Made by a program: the position numbers and the translations under genes. Of a DNA stretch of 64,000 bases, positions 60,595-64,000 are shown one piece after another. Below the pieces are notes generated by a model. It made no database searches, was not told the DNA's origin, and was given only the letters and a program-made list of their open reading frames with translations. Origin of the DNA: Methanothermobacter sp. MT-2 (GTDB taxonomy: Archaea > Methanobacteriota > Methanobacteria > Methanobacteriales > DSM-23052); NCBI GenBank assembly GCA_003584625.1, contig AP017647.1, forward strand, positions 1,458,739-1,522,738, written 5' to 3'. The number at the start of each line of letters is the position of its first letter. Position 1 is the stretch's first letter.

Positions 60595-61594
60595 AACCGT
60601 TGGCATGATACTCTGCGGGGGATTCGGCAAACGCTTAAAGCCCCTCACAGACAAAATACCAAAGCCTTTAATAGAAATAAAAGAAGATTACACCATACTC
60701 GACAAACAATTATTCGACTTCAAAAGCGCTAATATAAATGAAATATATCTTTTAACAGGTTTTCTCAGCGAAAAAATAGAAGAACGTTATGGTGACGAAT
60801 ACAAGGGCTTGAAGATAGAATATGTGGAAGAAGATAAACCTCTAGGAACATTAAACGCCATAAGACTAGGCATGGAAGCACTAGACGATGAAAAACAATG
60901 CGTGATAAGAAATGGTGATGTAGTCGCCGACTTAAACATAAAAAAGATGGTCCGCCTTGGCGAAAAATCCAATTATCCCCTAACAATATTCATAACAAAA
61001 ATGCAATCACCCTATGGTATAGTGGAGATAAGCGGCGACAAGATAACAGAATTCAGAGAAAAACCAACACTAGACTATTATATAAACGCAGGAGTATACT
61101 TCGCCAAAGAACCCCTAGAGTTCGGAGACTTCGAAACAGGGGACATAGAAAAAACAGTATTCCCAATGATGGCTAAAGAAAACAAACTTGGCTTCTACAA
61201 AGAAGATGGACTATTCTGGATGGCCATCGACACATCAAAGGAGCTTGAAGAGATAAGAAAAGAATACAAAAACCGAGAAGACAAACCATGGGGTTACGAG
61301 AAAATCATAATCCACACAGACAAATACCTCACAAAAGAACTGTTCATAAAAGAAGACTACAAAACATCATTCCACTACCACGAAAAAAAAGATGAAACAA
61401 TGCACATATTAAAAGGCTCAGGATACATCGAATTCGAAGACAAAAAAGAATACTTCAGCAAAAATGATACAATAAGAATCGAACCAGGAACACCACACTC
61501 AATCGTGGCAATGGAAAACACCCTACTACAAGAAGTCTCAACACCCCACCCAGAAGACACCATAAGAATAAAAGACTTCTACGAGCGCTGGTAG
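60587..61594 (+). CDS. Sugar-phosphate nucleotidyltransferase with C-terminal cupin (mannose-6-phosphate isomerase type II-like)
   Basis: 335 residues. The N-terminal ~225 form an NTP_transferase domain ([30 protein letters not shown]). The C-terminal ~105 form a cupin ([29 protein letters not shown]), as in GMP/PMI bifunctional enzymes, though shorter. It may make a nucleotide sugar for cell surface or N-glycan. Coupled to cfbD by overlap, and 9 bases before hisH. Confidence 0.85.
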   Translation: MAKTVGMILCGGFGKRLKPLTDKIPKPLIEIKEDYTILDKQLFDFKSANINEIYLLTGFLSEKIEERYGDEYKGLKIEYVEEDKPLGTLNAIRLGMEALDDEKQCVIRNGDVVADLNIKKMVRLGEKSNYPLTIFITKMQSPYGIVEISGDKITEFREKPTLDYYINAGVYFAKEPLEFGDFETGDIEKTVFPMMAKENKLGFYKEDGLFWMAIDTSKELEEIRKEYKNREDKPWGYEKIIIHTDKYLTKELFIKEDYKTSFHYHEKKDETMHILKGSGYIEFEDKKEYFSKNDTIRIEPGTPHSIVAMENTLLQEVSTPHPEDTIRIKDFYERW

Positions 61595-61603
61595 GCCCCA
61601 AAG

Positions 61604-62200
61604 ATGATAACAATCATAAACTACGGCAGCGGAAACCTAAGAAGCATAAAAAACGCCCTCACAAAAGTTGGGGGTCGAGTAGAAATCACAGATGATAAAA
61701 GACAGATAAAAAAAGCAGAAACCATACTACTACCCGGTGTGGGGGCATTCGGCAAGGCAATGAAAAACCTCAAAGACTATAAAAGCGCCATAATCAGGCA
61801 CGTAGAAGATGATAAGCCATTCCTAGGCATTTGCTTAGGACTACAACTTCTCTTAACAAAAAGCGAGGAAAGTCCCAACATCAAGGGACTAAATATAATA
61901 CCAGGAGAGGTTCTTAGAATACCACCTCTAGGGAAAGTTCCCCACATGGGATGGAACCAACTAAACATGACAAGAAACTGTCCAATCCTAGAAGGCGCAG
62001 AAAACGAATACTTCTACTTCGTACACTCATATCATGCCAAACCAAAAAAAAAGGATGTGATAGTAGCCACAACAGACTATCACATGAACATGGTTGCAGT
62101 TTTATGGAAAGACAACATCTTCGCCACACAATTCCACCCAGAAAAAAGTGGGAAAGCAGGCTTAAAAATACTTAAAAATTTCGTGGAATTCTCAAAATAA
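61604..62200 (+). CDS. hisH: Imidazole glycerol phosphate synthase glutaminase subunit HisH
   Basis: 198 residues, the glutamine amidotransferase subunit that supplies ammonia to HisF in histidine synthesis. PGVGAFGKAM near 47, LGICLGLQLL (nucleophile Cys) near 80, and TQFHPEKSG (His/Glu) near 178 are intact. No other his gene is in the window. Confidence 0.95.
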   Translation: MITIINYGSGNLRSIKNALTKVGGRVEITDDKRQIKKAETILLPGVGAFGKAMKNLKDYKSAIIRHVEDDKPFLGICLGLQLLLTKSEESPNIKGLNIIPGEVLRIPPLGKVPHMGWNQLNMTRNCPILEGAENEYFYFVHSYHAKPKKKDVIVATTDYHMNMVAVLWKDNIFATQFHPEKSGKAGLKILKNFVEFSK

Positions 62201-62212
62201 AGGGGGATCATA

Positions 62213-63568
62213 TTGGACATCGAAGGATTTGTAAGACGCAACATAGACAAAAAGGGATTAGAGGACATCCTAGCAGAGCGCATACTAGAATTCAAGGATG
62301 TGGACAAAAAAACAGCCCTAAAGTTGGCAGAGGCAGTTATAGAAGAAGTTAACCACACCCTCAAAATAGAAAAAGAAGAAGACCAATTCCTCAAGGATAT
62401 CATAAAATTCCCAAAAGCCGGGATAACCATGGGCGAAATGGGTGTGGGTTCAAGAGGTGCTGGCGACTTCTTCGTCCATAGAAGAATAGCAGATATAGTC
62501 TCCAGTACAAACACCAGAGCATATATAACTCCCTCAGCCCAAGATGACGGAGGCGTGATAAAAACAGCCGCCAAAAAGGACACAATTTATATTACAACCG
62601 CAGTTGATGGTATACATTCACGTCTCAGCGAATACCCATTCCTGGGCGGATTCCATGTTACAAGAGCAGCCCTAAGAGACGTATGTGTAATGGGATCCAA
62701 GCCACTTGCAATCCTAAGCGATTTACACCTCGCAGATGACGGGGACGTGGGTAAACTACTAGATTTCACAGCAGGCGTTGCAACCATCTCAGAACTCGTA
62801 AACGTCCCAATTGTAGCTGGGAGCACACTCCGTGTTGGAGGTGACATGGTACTAGGCGACCGACTAGTAAGTGCTGTAGGTGCCATAGGTGTTTCAGAGC
62901 ACCCCCCAACCGCTAGGAAAAGGGCAGAACCAGGAGACATCATACTATTAACAGAAGGTTCAGGTGGAGGTACTATAACAACCACCGCAATCTACCATGG
63001 ATTGTTTGATGTTGTATGGGAGACCATGGATATAAACTTCATAAAAGCCTCAGAGGCTCTTATGGATGCTGGCCTATTACAAGAGATCCATGCCATGACA
63101 GACGTCACCAATGGTGGGCTGAGAGGAGATGCCCATGAGATTTCATCAACTACAGGGGTTGGCTTGGAATTCTATGAGGATAAGATCATGGCCATGATAA
63201 ACCCTAAGGTCCTTAGAATGTTAAGGAGCCTTGATATAGACCCTCTTGGGGTTTCTATCGACTCCCTCATGATAATAGCACCAGAAAGCGTCTCTGATAT
63301 TGTTAAAGATACTATAAGGAGTGTTGGTGTTAAAATAGATGAGATAGGGAAGGTTACAGATACTGGTAAGCCCATTTTAATCCGTGAAGATGATGAAATC
63401 AAACTAGAACCGGCTTTTAGAGAAGCGGCTTACACTAAGATAAAAAAGGTGGTGGGCGAAACCACCCCTGAAGATTTTGATAAAATGAAAAAGAAGGTGG
63501 AAAGGGCAACATCCAAGGCTATAGAAAAAAAGAGGAAAGTTGTGGAGGCTATACGAGGTGGAAGATAA
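62213..63568 (+). CDS. AIR synthase-related protein (PurM/ThiL/HypE fold)
   Basis: 451 residues, methanogen-type member of the PurM superfamily; reaction unknown. An N-terminal helical extension (about 1-75) precedes the ATP-binding half (GVGSRGAGDFFVHRRIADI, VDGIHSRLSEYPFLGGFHVTRAALRDV) and the C-terminal half (TDVTNGGLRGDAHEIS). TTG start following AGGGGG. Close to hisH, 12 bases apart, so likely co-transcribed. Confidence 0.88.
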   Translation: MDIEGFVRRNIDKKGLEDILAERILEFKDVDKKTALKLAEAVIEEVNHTLKIEKEEDQFLKDIIKFPKAGITMGEMGVGSRGAGDFFVHRRIADIVSSTNTRAYITPSAQDDGGVIKTAAKKDTIYITTAVDGIHSRLSEYPFLGGFHVTRAALRDVCVMGSKPLAILSDLHLADDGDVGKLLDFTAGVATISELVNVPIVAGSTLRVGGDMVLGDRLVSAVGAIGVSEHPPTARKRAEPGDIILLTEGSGGGTITTTAIYHGLFDVVWETMDINFIKASEALMDAGLLQEIHAMTDVTNGGLRGDAHEISSTTGVGLEFYEDKIMAMINPKVLRMLRSLDIDPLGVSIDSLMIIAPESVSDIVKDTIRSVGVKIDEIGKVTDTGKPILIREDDEIKLEPAFREAAYTKIKKVVGETTPEDFDKMKKKVERATSKAIEKKRKVVEAIRGGR

Positions 63569-63992
63569 GGGTTTTATATACACATTTGATGCTATACTTG
63601 CAGTTACAATAATACTCGTAGTGATAGCTTCCCTAACACATTTTTTAACATTGAAACATTATCTCCCATCAGAGTATAGAGAGAAAAAGTATGATGCAGA
63701 GGATATCATGGAACTCATGGCAACCTATGACATGGGGAACGGCACGATCCTTGAAAGAATCAGCCACGAACTCGACTCCCATCCAAGCCGTGAAGAAGCT
63801 ATAATATCAGCTAACAGGATGGTAAGTGAATTTTTAGATTCAAGGTTCCCAGATCTAAAATATAACTTAACAGAAAACAGTGGCTACGGGTCTGTTACAA
63901 TAGCTTCAAATGGTGACATGTCAAAAGCAGATAACATAAATTCTGCAATCAGAAACTATAACAATCACACATTCCAATTATACATATGGTGA
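63558..63992 (+). CDS. Pilin-like protein with N-terminal class III-type signal/hydrophobic helix
   Basis: About 144 residues. A very short charged N-terminus (EDKGFIYTFDAI) followed by a hydrophobic helix (LAVTIILVVIASL) and a soluble external domain with NGTI, NLT and NHT sequons. This resembles archaeal prepilin-like or secreted DUF proteins of Methanobacteriales. GTG 63558 is chosen because GGAGG lies nine bases upstream; an in-frame TTG at 63540 is alternative. Overlaps the preceding gene by 11 bases. Confidence 0.7.
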   Translation: MEDKGFIYTFDAILAVTIILVVIASLTHFLTLKHYLPSEYREKKYDAEDIMELMATYDMGNGTILERISHELDSHPSREEAIISANRMVSEFLDSRFPDLKYNLTENSGYGSVTIASNGDMSKADNINSAIRNYNNHTFQLYIW

Positions 63993-64000
63993 ACCCCCCT

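Overview
The window comes from a hydrogenotrophic, pseudomurein-walled methanogen of the Methanobacteriales, most likely a Methanothermobacter or close relative. The evidence is a set of methanogenesis genes (mer, the energy-converting hydrogenase eha cluster, the F430 biosynthesis gene cfbD), porCDABEF in the order known from Methanothermobacter, a secreted protein with pseudomurein-binding repeats, a tRNA-Met with an archaeal intron, TATA-type promoters, and strong GGTGAT/GGAGG ribosome binding sites with frequent TTG starts. The DNA is AT-rich. No insertion sequence, transposase, prophage, CRISPR array or rRNA operon is visible.

Layout. 1-2.5 kb: the end of a type IV pilus/Tad-type secretion locus (ATPase and TadC-like membrane protein). 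2.9-7.1 kb: mer, an archaeosine radical-SAM enzyme and an HxGH nucleotidyltransferase. 7.1-11.5 kb (minus): a Rossmann dehydrogenase, a DUF89 phosphatase, a ubiquitin-like sulfur carrier with its tRNA thiolase partner, and a dihydropteroate-synthase-like protein. 11.6-16.2 kb: pyruvate:ferredoxin oxidoreductase plus a fumarase alpha subunit, feeding acetyl-CoA into the incomplete reductive TCA branch. 16.3-21.3 kb (minus): pstS2-pstS1-pstC-pstA-pstB-phoU. 21.4-24.1 kb: a short citrate-synthase-like protein, then a helix-turn-helix/PhoU regulator with a membrane partner. 24.2-28.5 kb: two tRNAs, a ferredoxin, a geranylgeranyl reductase and a large STT3/GT39-like membrane protein. 29.1-39.7 kb: the 16-gene eha hydrogenase cluster (ehaB to ehaQ), followed by a polyferredoxin and a CBS protein. 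39.9-41.7 kb: cobalt/nickel transporter CbiMNQ without its ATPase. 41.9-51.3 kb: tRNA-Met, an E1-like enzyme, glnA with an NrpR-type operator, an ABC-2 exporter, moeA, a site-2 protease, and an Hsp20/ferredoxin/DUF169 group. 51.7-64 kb: cbiE, a YchF-type GTPase, a P2C-like P-type ATPase, a pseudomurein-binding/amidotransferase-like fusion, sfsA, cfbD, a sugar nucleotidyltransferase, hisH, an AIR-synthase relative and a pilin-like protein.

The most unusual structure is a dispersed intergenic element of about 200-270 bp. Four copies (3.9, 5.3, 24.4 and 53.7 kb) align clearly. Three further copies (2.7, 22.3 and 28.5 kb) share the same ends and layout but are more diverged. Each has a C-rich left end, an internal hairpin whose arms change together between copies, and a terminal C-run/G-run hairpin followed by a short conserved tail. 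This fits a structured RNA or a small non-autonomous mobile element. Other points of interest are the secreted pseudomurein-binding protein fused to an amidotransferase-like domain, an eha cluster apparently lacking ehaA and ehaRST, two genes with no ATG/GTG/TTG start available, and palindromes in the pst promoter.
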